Both the position numbers and the translations under genes were made by a program. Below are positions 1 through 9,900 of a stretch of DNA of 64,000 bases, one piece after another. Within the stretch, counting starts at the first letter, position 1; each line of letters starts with the position of its first letter. Where the stretch lies: contig CAJINV010000007.1 of assembly GCA_905178155.1 (NCBI GenBank), positions 584,912 through 648,911 of the forward strand. The letters run 5' to 3'. The notes beneath the pieces were generated by a model. It saw only the letters and a program-made list of their open reading frames with translations. It was not told the DNA's origin and did no database searches. Source of the stretch: Amoebophrya sp. A120. Its lineage: Eukaryota > Sar > Dinophyceae > Syndiniales > Amoebophryaceae.

Positions 1-528
1 GATGATGGCACAGGATCGCGGTTCGTTTTTGAGATCATGGTCGATTCGGGTTGGTGGACACAAAGGATGGTAGTCTGGACGGGCATATTGTAGCTAAAAG
101 ATTCTTCAACTTCAACTTAGAGCCCGGTCACGCCGTGATGAAGATGGTGATGATGATGATCGTATTGAGATGGGAGCAGCTCAGCCGTATTCCGTCTCCG
201 TAGCACTATTCCTTCATTTTTGCGTTACGGTTACAGCCAAAACCATCAAACTAGTCGTGCGCCTACATCCACAGTCTAGCGCCTTTCTTTGGTTGACTCT
301 CTCAATCGCGCTACCTCTCATCTAGTTCTAGTTCAGTAGACAGAAGAACTGATAGCACTTTCGAAGATTCTTTGTCGTCAATGTCTAGGTCAATACAGGC
401 CTGTCGAAGACGCATTTATTCGACATTGTCACCACCTGCGAATACATGAGTACAACTTCTATGAAAACATAAACAAGCACCACTAGTACAATCGCATCCG
501 CTCGTGAATAAAACCAATCCGAGGAAAA
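1..528. other. Upstream non-coding stretch
   Basis: No convincing coding frame. The last 30 bases before the first RING gene (AAAACCAATCC, an A-rich run, then ATGTCGG) resemble the leader of the second RING gene at about 2288-2317, so the two genes share a duplicated 5' leader. Confidence 0.5.
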
Positions 529-1479
529 ATGTCGGAGTGCCCCGTCTGCCTCGAAGATTACGACACGGCGGAGAACCAGCCGTTTCTGTGGCCCAGGTGT
601 GGACACGGGGTGTGCCGTCAATGCCTGCATGAGATAAAACGAAGCCAGGGCTGGCTCTGGAGCTCCAGTCCCCCCTGCCCGACGTGCCGCCAAAACGACT
701 TGCCCCCTTGCTTTAACCGGCAGCTGGCCGAGTTTTTGGAAGAGAAACAAGCTGCAAAGCATCAACACGTTGTTGACCAAAGAAGTGGCCCACCAGTGCC
801 CGGTGATCGCCGAACTAATCGGTTAAGGGACGCCATGGAGCAGGCGTTCCGAAGCGCGGCGGCGTTGACGCTGTCGGAGCAGGAAATCGGAGAACTGGCG
901 CAGGCATACAGGCTTTGCCACCAGCTTGTCGACGTCTTGGGTTTCTGTTTTCTCCTTTCGAGCCTTCTGTTTTTGATTGCTCTCTTACAGATTCCGTTCA
1001 AGCACGAATGGAACGAGGTCCCGACCCAACTGCAGATAGTGTACGAGAGCACGCTTTTCGAGAAGTGGGTCATCGGGGTTTCTCAAGGGAAAGACCTCAT
1101 ATGGCTTTTATTCTATGGCGTCAGGAATGTTGTGGTCTTCTTTTTCGAAAATTTTGTCCAGGTGCTCTACTTCGGATTCTTCTATGGCGTCAAGAATGCT
1201 GTCTTCTTTTTCGAAATTTTTTTCCGGGCGCTCTACTTCGGATTCTTCTACGGCGTCAGGAATGTTGTCTTCTTTTCCGAAATTTTTGTCCGGGTGCTCT
1301 GCGTTTATCTCACGGGGAGCGATTTCTGTCCTTGCATAAAAGTCGCTTCATTTTCTATTCTTTTTTTGGATATCCATCGAGGTGGGTCCACCGTTACTAG
1401 AGGCAGGCTGACGTGGTGGGCCCTTCTGATGATCTGCCTCGGCAGCTTGAAATTGGCTGAATGGTCGGGACTTTTTTGA
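529..1479 (+). CDS. RING-finger membrane protein, uninterrupted paralogue
   Basis: A 316-residue protein with a C3HC4 RING at the extreme N terminus: Cys4, Cys7, Cys24, His26, Cys29, Cys32, Cys50 and Cys53. RING domains bind two zinc ions and usually recruit an E2, so a membrane-anchored ubiquitin ligase is likely (inference). A hydrophobic segment at about 137-158 is a probable membrane span. Residues 195-260 hold three near-identical aromatic, hydrophobic repeats of 21-23 residues, each starting FYGV(R/K)N, and the C terminus ends in another hydrophobic stretch around WWALLMICLGSL. The ATG at 529 places the RING Cys4 as in the neighbouring paralogue at 2311 and follows the same leader. No TIR elements or introns interrupt it, in contrast with that paralogue. 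Target proteins are unknown. Confidence 0.88.
   Translation: MSECPVCLEDYDTAENQPFLWPRCGHGVCRQCLHEIKRSQGWLWSSSPPCPTCRQNDLPPCFNRQLAEFLEEKQAAKHQHVVDQRSGPPVPGDRRTNRLRDAMEQAFRSAAALTLSEQEIGELAQAYRLCHQLVDVLGFCFLLSSLLFLIALLQIPFKHEWNEVPTQLQIVYESTLFEKWVIGVSQGKDLIWLLFYGVRNVVVFFFENFVQVLYFGFFYGVKNAVFFFEIFFRALYFGFFYGVRNVVFFSEIFVRVLCVYLTGSDFCPCIKVASFSILFLDIHRGGSTVTRGRLTWWALLMICLGSLKLAEWSGLF
1111..1308 (+). repeat. In-frame tandem repeat, three copies of 63-69 bp
   Basis: Units at 1111-1179, 1180-1245 and 1246-1308 each begin TTCTAYGGCGTCARGAATG and encode an aromatic hydrophobic segment of the RING protein. Length differences are whole codons. The nucleotide similarity is high, which suggests recent expansion. 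Confidence 0.9.
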
Positions 1480-2310
1480 GTTCCATAAAGTGCACAAACA
1501 TAAGAACACGACTTTCTTCTACAGGCGCGGCTTCTATTGTGACCAAAAAAGATGAAAACGCTCTTTGCGATTTGGAACTGCTCGTGAGCGTGTGTTCGGT
1601 CGGCATTTTTAGCTGGTGTTGTGGAATGCGTAAACGAAATATTGGCACGGCCACGGCTCGCCACCGAAAAAAAAAGATCTTGTAGCGATTTTCCAAGATC
1701 AAAAGCACATGGATCCAAGTTAGGTCTGCCTTCTTTTTGTCGCTGGGAGTTGTACTATTTTTGAGCTGATCAACATGGCGCATGCAGCTCGCGGTCTTGG
1801 AGATCATGTTTTATTTGTGCTGGATGTTGGCGTTGGGCGAGGCGTTGTATTTAGCTGATTTTCTACCACAATATCCCGATGTCTTCAGCACCTTGATGAT
1901 GTCGGCGTAGATGACACGAGCCTGGGTTTTTTAGATTGGCGTATATTCTTTTTTGCTTTGGTGCGTTTATTACATTGCGTTCTGCTCTACAATGCCAGGC
2001 AGCACAGAAAAAGCACATTATAGGCTGAGAAAGATCTCACTGGCTTCATCCAGTCAGACAGAGCTGATAACAAGTAGCCCAGTCGAGGGCGGAGTAGATC
2101 AGGTCATCGCCAAATGATCAATTTGAACCTGTACCGGCCCCCTCGCTGCTCGAACATAAAGACATTGAATCGACAATCGTCTCGCCTGCGAAGACTACAC
2201 AGTGTTTTGAAAGGAGGTACAACTACACTTCTATCCAAATAAAGTGGTACCCGTTTCCGTCGTCAAATCGCACGACCCATCAGTCCCTGAAAACCAATCC
2301 TTAAAAAAGA
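1480..2310. other. Intergenic, 0.8 kb
   Basis: Only short overlapping frames on both strands, none with recognisable domains. The last part resembles the leader of the upstream RING gene. Nothing else seen. Confidence 0.5.
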
Positions 2311-5300
2311 ATGTCGGGTTGCCCCGTCTGCCTGGAGGACTATGACACGGCGGACAACCGGCCATTTGTCTGGCCCAGCTGCGGACACGGGGTCTGCCGC
2401 CACTGTCTCTCCCACATAGAACACAGGGAGGGCACGCGGAACCCCAAATGCCCCACGTGCCGAGTGGCCGGCTGTCGCCCCTGCTTCAACCGCCAACTCG
2501 CCGACTTCTTGGAGGAGAGAGCTGCGGCAAAGGAGGAAAGTGGCCAGAATGTTGGTACAACTTCTTCTTCTTTATCGCCGCAGAATAGTACAGCTCTACT
2601 TAGCAGCAGGAGTAGCAGAACGGAGGGAAAGAAAGTTCGCAGACTGCTCCACCTTCTGTTTTACCACCTTATCGACGCCGTGGGCAACTGTTGTCTTCTC
2701 TTTGGCTATCCTGAGTAGAAACACGGCCCACGGCACGAGGACCCCAGAGGTGTCATGCAGATTTGCATCTAGAAGTACAGGATTTGGAGCATTTATAATT
2801 GCACACGACCCGCCCCATGAGGGGCAAAAGCATTTCTGGTCGACGTGTTTTCGCATTTGTACTTACGCTGTAAACAAGGTGTGTGATGCGGCTGTCCTTT
2901 CTATTAACCAGCACTACACTTCTGCAGAAAGAAACTGGATGACATACGTGACTCCCGAGCAAGCTTTGAGATTTTTGTTGCAGAGGTGGTTCCAACTTGA
3001 TGACTTTGGGGTGTCGTGGACGTTTTCTTTTTCACAGGATACGGGCTTTATGATTTTCGTTGGGGTGATATGGAGAAAAAAAAGTTTGTCACAGTCACTA
3101 ACTTGCAGGCTTTGCATTACAAATTTTCTCAGCATCACAAACTTTCCTTGTATTGCAGAAACACTAGGGAAATCCCTAATAAAGTTTGGCTATGATGCAT
3201 TTTGACGCATGACAAACAATTTTGTATTGCAAAAATACGCATGAGTGATCGTGACGAACTTTTTTTCTTTGATAGGTGATCTTTATGACGGGCTCCCGAA
3301 CCAACTCGTATGCAAATGCAATGCAAATATGATGTCTGGACGAGCTGGGTCCGGATCTGTCCTGCGATTGCGAAATTTCAAGGGCAACCAGATCTGTAAT
3401 GCCTGGATAGGTGTGGCATTCGGATTCGCATTCGCATTGCCAATGGGCAGCTTTTTTGTCGTGTTGGGAGGGAGTTTGGCATGCGTTTCATTACGAATAA
3501 ATCTACAAAAAGCCACGTCGCAAAAGAACTTCTGATGCTGCTACTACACCGTAATATCGAAGCGGCCACTCAGCAGAGCAAGTATCAACATCGCAAATTT
3601 CCAGATCCAGATCGATAATTTGCAATGCATAGTTCGAGCAATTCTACCATCGCTCGTTTTGGGAGAAGATACTCAGCGGAAAAGACGGCCTACTTGAGTC
3701 ACTGCGCGGCATCGGGACCCTACTTCTTTTCCTCGGGAGGTGTTTCTGGGCGTTCTATGAGTACCTCCACGCGGGAGTTTTTTTCGTGTGGAACCTGCTT
3801 TCCGAGCACGCTGCTTCCGCGTGGAATTTCCTGTACGACCTGGGTGGCCTTCTACCCGGAGCCTGTCACCCGGAGGGAGGCACGCGTTTCTATCCCAGAG
3901 AAAAAAGCAGGCAGGGCATATTGGCAAAAATAAACACACAGCAGAAAAATCTGTCATGGGCGGCCCGTTGGCGTGCTGCTCAGGATGCGCAGTGCTGATG
4001 TATTAATTTTGCATTTACAAATATGACCTGCCTGCTTTATTTTTTCTGTGTGATGCTTTCCACTGGAACACTGTCCGGATCCTCGGAGACATGGATGCCT
4101 GTTGGGAGTTTGTGAGAAAGCTGCCCCTGATCCGGCTACTGTTCTGCGCTGGTACATCAACTATGGGCGGTGCAGCGGACAGCGCAGGAGCATCGACAAC
4201 TGCAACCTTTGTGGACCACGGGTTAATAAACGCGACTCAGCCCGCGGCCCAGACGGTGATGAAAAACGTGAATGACTTTGCCAGGACCGGTATCCTATGC
4301 AGAAACGTCCCCACCCCAGATTTGTAATGCGAATCTGCATCCTCAAAGCGTTTCTCATGCGGAGACCCATGAGAAGCACTTCTTTCTAGTGGTGTTTTGT
4401 GCTTTGTGATGCAAGAATCAGCATGTAATGCAAGATCTGTGATTCTGCTGCACTAGCGAAACACGACAACGCTGCGCGCTCAAATTTGTCATGCGCAACA
4501 ACCAAGGCTTGTTGATCTCTCTAGCAAGTTTCCCATCTTGACTAGCAACAGGATCCCATCTTGACTAGCAAGTTTCCCATCTTGATCTCTCTAGCAAGTT
4601 TCCCAGGGATCGCATCGTAGAAATAGGTCGGTCATTCGTGTTTGGCTCATCGCGGTTGCCACGTCGTTAGCGCAAGGTTTTGACTAGGTATGAAAAAAAA
4701 AAAAAATTAAACATAACAGAAAAAAGCACAACAATGATACCAGCACCTCCCCAATGAAGGGGAGGTGTTTGCATGATATTTCTTTTTTCTCATCCAAAAA
4801 CTTAGACCATTTTTTTTTCTTGATAAGAAGGGGGAAGTCCTTGCATGGAGTCCTAGTTAAGACACATATGCATAAGCTGCTCCAGGTCAGGGCAACTATC
4901 ACAGACAAAAGTGCAGATGGAGCATGGGTGTTCTACTTGTGTGAAGTGTGATAGGCCGTGGCTGCAGGTTTCGATTACCAAAAGATTCTGAATGCGCGGC
5001 ACTAAACCTTCAAGTAGGTAACAACATCTGCTATGTGATATGTATTCTGAGAAAGTCTCTCGCTGCATTTTCGAATGTGAAACTATGTATGAGCACTGGC
5101 TTGGAATAGCAAATATGTATGCAGAGTAATGTGATGAAGAATACAGAGTGCCTTAACAAAGAAAGGACATGGCTTCTTTTCATCTTAGGGGGCCCAAAGG
5201 AAAGGGAGAAAGAGAAGCAACAGCGGAGGAAGAAGACTAAAGAAAAGAGGCGCCAGGTACGAATGGGTCTGCGACCTCCTTGCTATCGTGTTGCCGCACC

Positions 5301-6462
5301 ATAGCGAGGTAAGTGCCAGACTCAGGGAGCTACCTGCTGATCGGAGCAACAGACCAAGACTGAAGGGCTGGACGGGACAGGTATTGACGTGTGAGCGCTC
5401 TGTGCCTGACACGTCACACATAGCAACAGAGATCAAACGGGCGATACGATTCACACACCACGCCGATGTTGCTATCTGGAGGCAAATCGCAGTCGCATCG
5501 CACCCCCGGGAGAAAAATTAAAGACACAGATGAGAAAAGGGAAAGGCACGCAACTAGGTGACGCGCACTTTTGTACATCTATTTCTCATCGAGTCCAGCA
5601 GAATGAGCCAAGGACACCGCCACCAATCCGTCAGCGGCCGCCCCAGGGTGGTAGGTGTCGACCAGACCGACGGCGATATATTCTGCTGGGTGTGGGATAT
5701 AGATTGCCAAAAGAGGAGGGAAGTATGTCAAAATATGCATGAATTGAGTGTGACTCCCGGTAGGGAAGAGCACTAGTGAGCTTGAATTACCTCTAACTAT
5801 TTAAAACTACAGTTTGGCATGCAGAGGTAAGGCAAGCTTGCGCCACCGATCTGTGGGAGGCCTAGATAATTATTGAAACTGGAAGTGAAGTTGTCATGCA
5901 TGACTTTGTATTGACTTGTATGAAAAGCCTATGCACTGTGTAGAGCTAAGATTTGTATGAAAAATGAAATTTGTATGAACACTTCCAAGTGCGATAATTT
6001 CTGGTAACATTCTAGCGGCAAGAATAGTACCAGTCTGGGCCTCCGCAGGGAGGTAGGAAGACATACTCGAGGCAGGGCGCTAGCCTCTTTGCGCGCTAGG
6101 GCCCGAGGCCCCTTTTCCTTTTCTCCTTATTTTTTTTTTGCATGCGGGTAGCCGTGTATAGAGGCGCATCCCCTCCCGCAGGCAAAAAAAAAAAAAAAGT
6201 TTCCCATCTTGACTATGGGGTGGGGACGTTTTCCCTCAGGATAACCGGTCTTCATGGAGCAACAACATCAAAAGCGCTGGCTTTTTCGTCCACCCCGGAA
6301 CAACCTTTCGACGCAGCATCGGTGGAGATGTGGAAAAATAGTGGGTTTTGTCCACTCGCGGCGGTAGAGATGTGCACTGATTGGGGGGTGATGCCGCGGG
6401 TGTTTCTGTCGTTTTGCGAAACCGCCGTCGTGAAAGGATTGGTGGGGAGGGTACAGAATTGA
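2311..6462 (+). CDS. RING-finger membrane protein, paralogue carrying five elements
   Basis: Paralogue of 529-1479. Exons: 2311-2706, about 3046-3068, 3280-3308, 3637-3890, 4061-4290 and 6249-6462. They sum to 1146 nt (381 codons plus stop). The RING ligands are conserved (Cys4, Cys7, Cys24, His26, Cys29, Cys32, Cys47, Cys50). After removal of the elements, homology to the first RING gene continues: LPNQLEQFYHRSFWEK here against VPTQLQIVYESTLFEK there. This supports the exon chain independently. A membrane-rich segment follows (GTLLLFLGRCFWAFYEYL). The tail is hydrophilic and ends in VKGLVGRVQN. The first junction needs a one-base offset from the 5-bp-repeat rule; the other four follow it. 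The first membrane span is shorter than in the paralogue. Likely a membrane RING ubiquitin ligase. Confidence 0.78.
2707..3041. mobile_element. Intronic TIR element, family J, degenerate
   Basis: Starts TATCCTGAGTAG and ends CACAGGATA with diverged inverted repeats around ACCCCAGAG. Internal text matches the J copy at 15385. Flanks TTGGC/CGGGC match at three of five positions, so it looks old. The host frame resumes at about 3046. Confidence 0.68.
3069..3274. mobile_element. Intronic TIR element, family I
   Basis: 206 bp, TATGGAGAAA to CTTTGATA, flanked by GGTGA at 3064-3068 and 3275-3279. TIR AAGTTTGTCACAGTCACT pairs with AGTGATCGTGACGAACTT. Almost the same sequence and identical length as the copy at 14943 in another gene. 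Removal joins GGTGA to TCTTTATGACG in frame. Confidence 0.95.
3309..3631. mobile_element. Intronic TIR element, family A, degenerate
   Basis: TATGCAAATGC to GCAATGCATA; the inner TIR resembles family A (ATGTCTGGACGAGC and CCAGATCCAG). Flanks ACTCG/GTTCG match at three of five positions. Removal joins LPNQL to EQFYHR, which is supported by homology to the first RING gene. Confidence 0.78.
3891..4055. mobile_element. Intronic TIR element, family E
   Basis: 165 bp, TATCCCAGAGAAAAAAGCAG to GTGTGATG (the last A is lost). Flanks GTTTC/CTTTC differ at one base. Removal joins GGTRF to HWNTV in frame. Second copy at 16355. Confidence 0.88.
4291..6243. mobile_element. Intronic TIR element, family J, 1.95 kb, with nested insertion
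   Basis: TIR ends AAACGTCCCCACCCCA and TGGGGTGGGGACGTTT, terminal TATCC and GGATA, flanked by ACCGG on both sides (4286-4290, 6244-6248). Removal gives DFARTG|LHGAT in frame. It is over six times longer than other J copies (290 bp) because of a nested poly(A)-ended insertion. Confidence 0.9.
4605..6196 (+). mobile_element. Poly(A)-terminated insertion nested in an intronic element
   Basis: About 1.59 kb ending in a run of 15 A (6184-6198) and bracketed by AAGTTTCCC at 4596-4604 and 6197-6205. A poly(A) tail plus a 9-bp direct repeat is the mark of target-primed reverse transcription (LINE, SINE or processed RNA). No long reading frame or known domain is visible inside, so the source RNA is unknown. 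The left flank also holds near-tandem copies of GCAAGTTTCCCATCTTGA (4525-4604), so the repeat pair could partly reflect that array. Confidence 0.55.
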
Positions 6463-6955
6463 GGAGGAAAGGATGTTGTTCTACAACTACTTGCGAGGAG
6501 GAAAGTACTATTCATACTTTTACACAGTACTAACTGTTGATACACGTACATACATCAGAACTACACCGGGACCACCTCGAGCCGAAGTGCAGAATATACG
6601 ACATTTTCTCTGGAAATGAACTCGTCCGGTCCCTACTACATTCAGTCCCCGTGATGTCTTCGCCCCCAAAAAACAGTGAAGATCTGTCAGACTGTGCTGG
6701 AAGCATTTTCTCAATCTGCTGTGGCCGTTGGCGGATCGGTCGCCTGTGTTGACGTGTCATGATTCTTCCTGTAACCGTCACAAACCGCTGGTTCATCTAC
6801 GATAGACCAGACTCGGGGCCCTTCCACGGTATTAAGTATCATCGGATGAAGATCCTTTTGGTGCCGGTCCCAATGTGCTAGTAACACACCGACCAGGCTG
6901 TATCTGTATCACGACCTTCCACGAAAATGAAGTAAGTAAAAAAACTTTTGTCAAG
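6463..6955. other. Intergenic, 0.5 kb
   Basis: Short unconvincing frames on both strands only. Presumably holds the 3' end of the RING gene and the 5' region of the next gene. Confidence 0.5.
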
Positions 6956-9900
6956 ATGGTTTCTGTAGTTTCTCTCCCCATGCTCCTCTCGTTTCAGTTT
7001 CTCTTACTCAATTTCGTGGTCGAGACTGCGCAGCGCGCCACCGCGTATCCCGGGTTGACTAACGTTCGGGGCGGCGGCAAGAACGGTCGAACAAATGCGG
7101 GGACGAGGAACAGTGGTGCGTATGGAACATCAACTCGTGGAGGTCAACCCATCTCTGGACAAGAGGTAGAGCCCGCAGATGCAGAGCCTGCTGGCGCGGC
7201 GCGTGGAACAGCATTTGCAGCAAATTCTGTGCCCCCGCCTGCAGCTCGTCCTGACGACTCGCACACCACGACGGACCCAACGCGGGAGCCAGACGTCGAG
7301 CCTTCTTTTGAAAACCCTTCTTACAAAGCCCCGACCGCGATTGTTTTCGCGGGCGTTTCCGGTGCGGAGGAGACAATTGAAGCGAACTTGCAGAATCTAA
7401 TTCTTCCCTACCAACCCGCGCACGTCTTCATCTGTGGGGCAGACAAGATAAGTCCGCAATACAGGAGTTATTCTTCTCCCTCCACCGGCATGACATCAAA
7501 TGACCATGAGTATCTTTACCGAAAGTGGAAGCCGTTTCTGAAAGGCGTGAATTGGAGCCCACACCCGCGGAACAACCCGCTGCAGTACACGATAGAGACG
7601 AAGGAGGAAATTCTCGCCGCGTTGAAAATCACGGAGGAAGAATACGAAGAGTACGGCGGGCGGTATTTTCAACAGCAAATCTTCAACCACACGTCCACTT
7701 CACCGTATTGCCTAGTCCACCCTCTGAACCAAGTTTTGGACTTGATTAGGTGCTGGAAATTGGTGGAGCTGGCGGAATATGAAATGCAAAAGTATCGTAC
7801 TCGCATAAATGCGTTACAAATTTCCTCAGCATTATGAGAAATAAAATTTGTGATGCGGATTTACCTTAAGAAAATGCATGACTCATGACTGCCATTACGA
7901 TAATTTTGCAGTTCATACGGAAATTGAGCAGGACATGAAGTACAAAAGAGTGGTGTTCACCCGGTTCGACAACATCTTCTTGCAGAAAGCAGACACGGAG
8001 ATTCTGAAAGGGCATTTGGAGGACGAAGGAGGAGGAAAAGCTGAACCAAGCACCGGCTTATCATCATCACATCATCGGATGAGAAAGAACGACTATTATT
8101 TCCCAGGTTCCCGTCCAGCGACAGAGTCTGTGCTGGACATGCACCAGACGACCAGACTTGCTCCAGGAAGCAGTAGTTTCTCGACTTCGACGCATGGTGA
8201 GCAACCGGTTGGAGCAGTACAACAAACAGCACCCCTCGACGTCCCTGGGCAGGGACAACCGCAGTCCACCACCGCGTTTGCACCACCAGTCATAGAAAAA
8301 AACATCTGCTTCGTGCCCTGTCCGGGCCGCGACTGGGGCCACGGCATTTGTGACCACCACGCCATTTGCGACCGCATTGGGGCGGATCATTATGCCGGCG
8401 CCCGGATGTTTTTGCTTACGCGTGGGCTGAATGAAATCTGGCTGCAGAAGAAATTGTTCGATAGTTTCATTCCCGAAGTGGTGCTGAAAATCGCCTTGGA
8501 TTTCACCGGAACGGTGATCAAACGATACCGCCACTCCCATGTCCGGACCTGCAACAAGCACCAGTACGAGACGGGGTTGCTGTATCCTGCGAAAAAAGTG
8601 TTACAGTTACACACTCTGATGGAAGACAAGCAAGACAGACAAGAATGCAGGAATTTCTTGCCAGCCTCTTTGCATTCGCGTTTTCGTCCCTTATGGTCTG
8701 CGCATCACAGGTTTTCTTTGCTATGTCGAGCAACTTTGTGATGCAAAAATTCCAAAAAATGTGTAATTGTAACACTTTTTTCCTGGGATATGCTGTACGG
8801 AAGACGCAAGCACTGCTACTACAACAAGGCACTCGGTCTGTACCACAAGGCTGGGGTTCACTTCCCGGATAACTTCTCCGCCTTATTTCGACAAGAAGCG
8901 TGGAAAAAATTGCGGGAGGTTAGAGCAGCAGATGCAGTAGTGGCTGCAGCGACACTTCGACCAGGAGCTCCAGATCATGAGTACAACAATCCTGTGGCCG
9001 CCCGACATGACGTAAAGAACAGGAAAATCAAGCTGCAGGTGCGGACCGGGAAGGGATCCAGATTGCATGAGACGATCTTGGAAGATGAAGATTTGTTTCG
9101 GTACAGTGATAACAACGATCAGCTGGCGTTTGAAGGGCTCAAGTTTGAATTGTTGAAGAACGGAGCTGTAGCTGCTGCGCATGAGAACAAACAGTCTGCG
9201 CCGGTCGCAACTACGCATGCGTATGAAGAGCGCAGCTTGAACAAGGTTTTGAAAGAGGTTCTGTTGCAGGGCTCGGGTACGGAGGGTATAAGATCTGTTG
9301 TGGAAAGCCGCAACACAAATTCTCTCTACCAGTACTTCACCGACAACTACAAGTGGTTTTTCAATCCTTTCTATCAGATGCAAATATGTCTGGTAATTCT
9401 GGAAAGAACTTGGGATGCAAGTCTGACAGTGGTGGGCGCACGACTGCTACACGCAGCCAAGCACGACAATTTTTTGAGCTGCTACGTGTTGCGCAACCCG
9501 CATGGCAAACTGCGGCTCTGCGCCACAGCCAAGGGCCAGGCCTTTTACGTGTCTATGCATCACAGAGTTCACGCCCGTAATGCCAGAGTGATATTTGCAA
9601 AAATGCATACTTTCGCCGTGCACTTCCACAACCCGGCCATGCAGACGATTGTCGGCTTCTTCCGCCACTTTCTGCAGAACGTGGACCCTGGGTACTTCGA
9701 GAAATGGCAGGCCTGGGTGGAGAGAGGACAAGGGGCTTCAGAGGACGGAGAACCAAGTATTGAAAACGAGCAAGAAACTATCGTACGAAAAAAATGTTTC
9801 ACTGTAAGGATTTTGCAAGTTTTGCATCACAAGTTTGTTCTACACCAGAGAGAAAATTTGCCATGCGAGATTCCTAAGGGAAAACACAGCTAAAAATCCA

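Noticed and set aside
915-1400. Alternative + strand frame of 161 codons inside the first RING gene
   Set aside because: A shadow of the tandem-repeat region in another frame. The RING frame covers it fully and has a paralogue.
3069-3274. Reading the elements as protein-coding exons
   Set aside because: They contain stops or shift the frame, are bounded by direct repeats, and their removal restores homology or conserved motifs.
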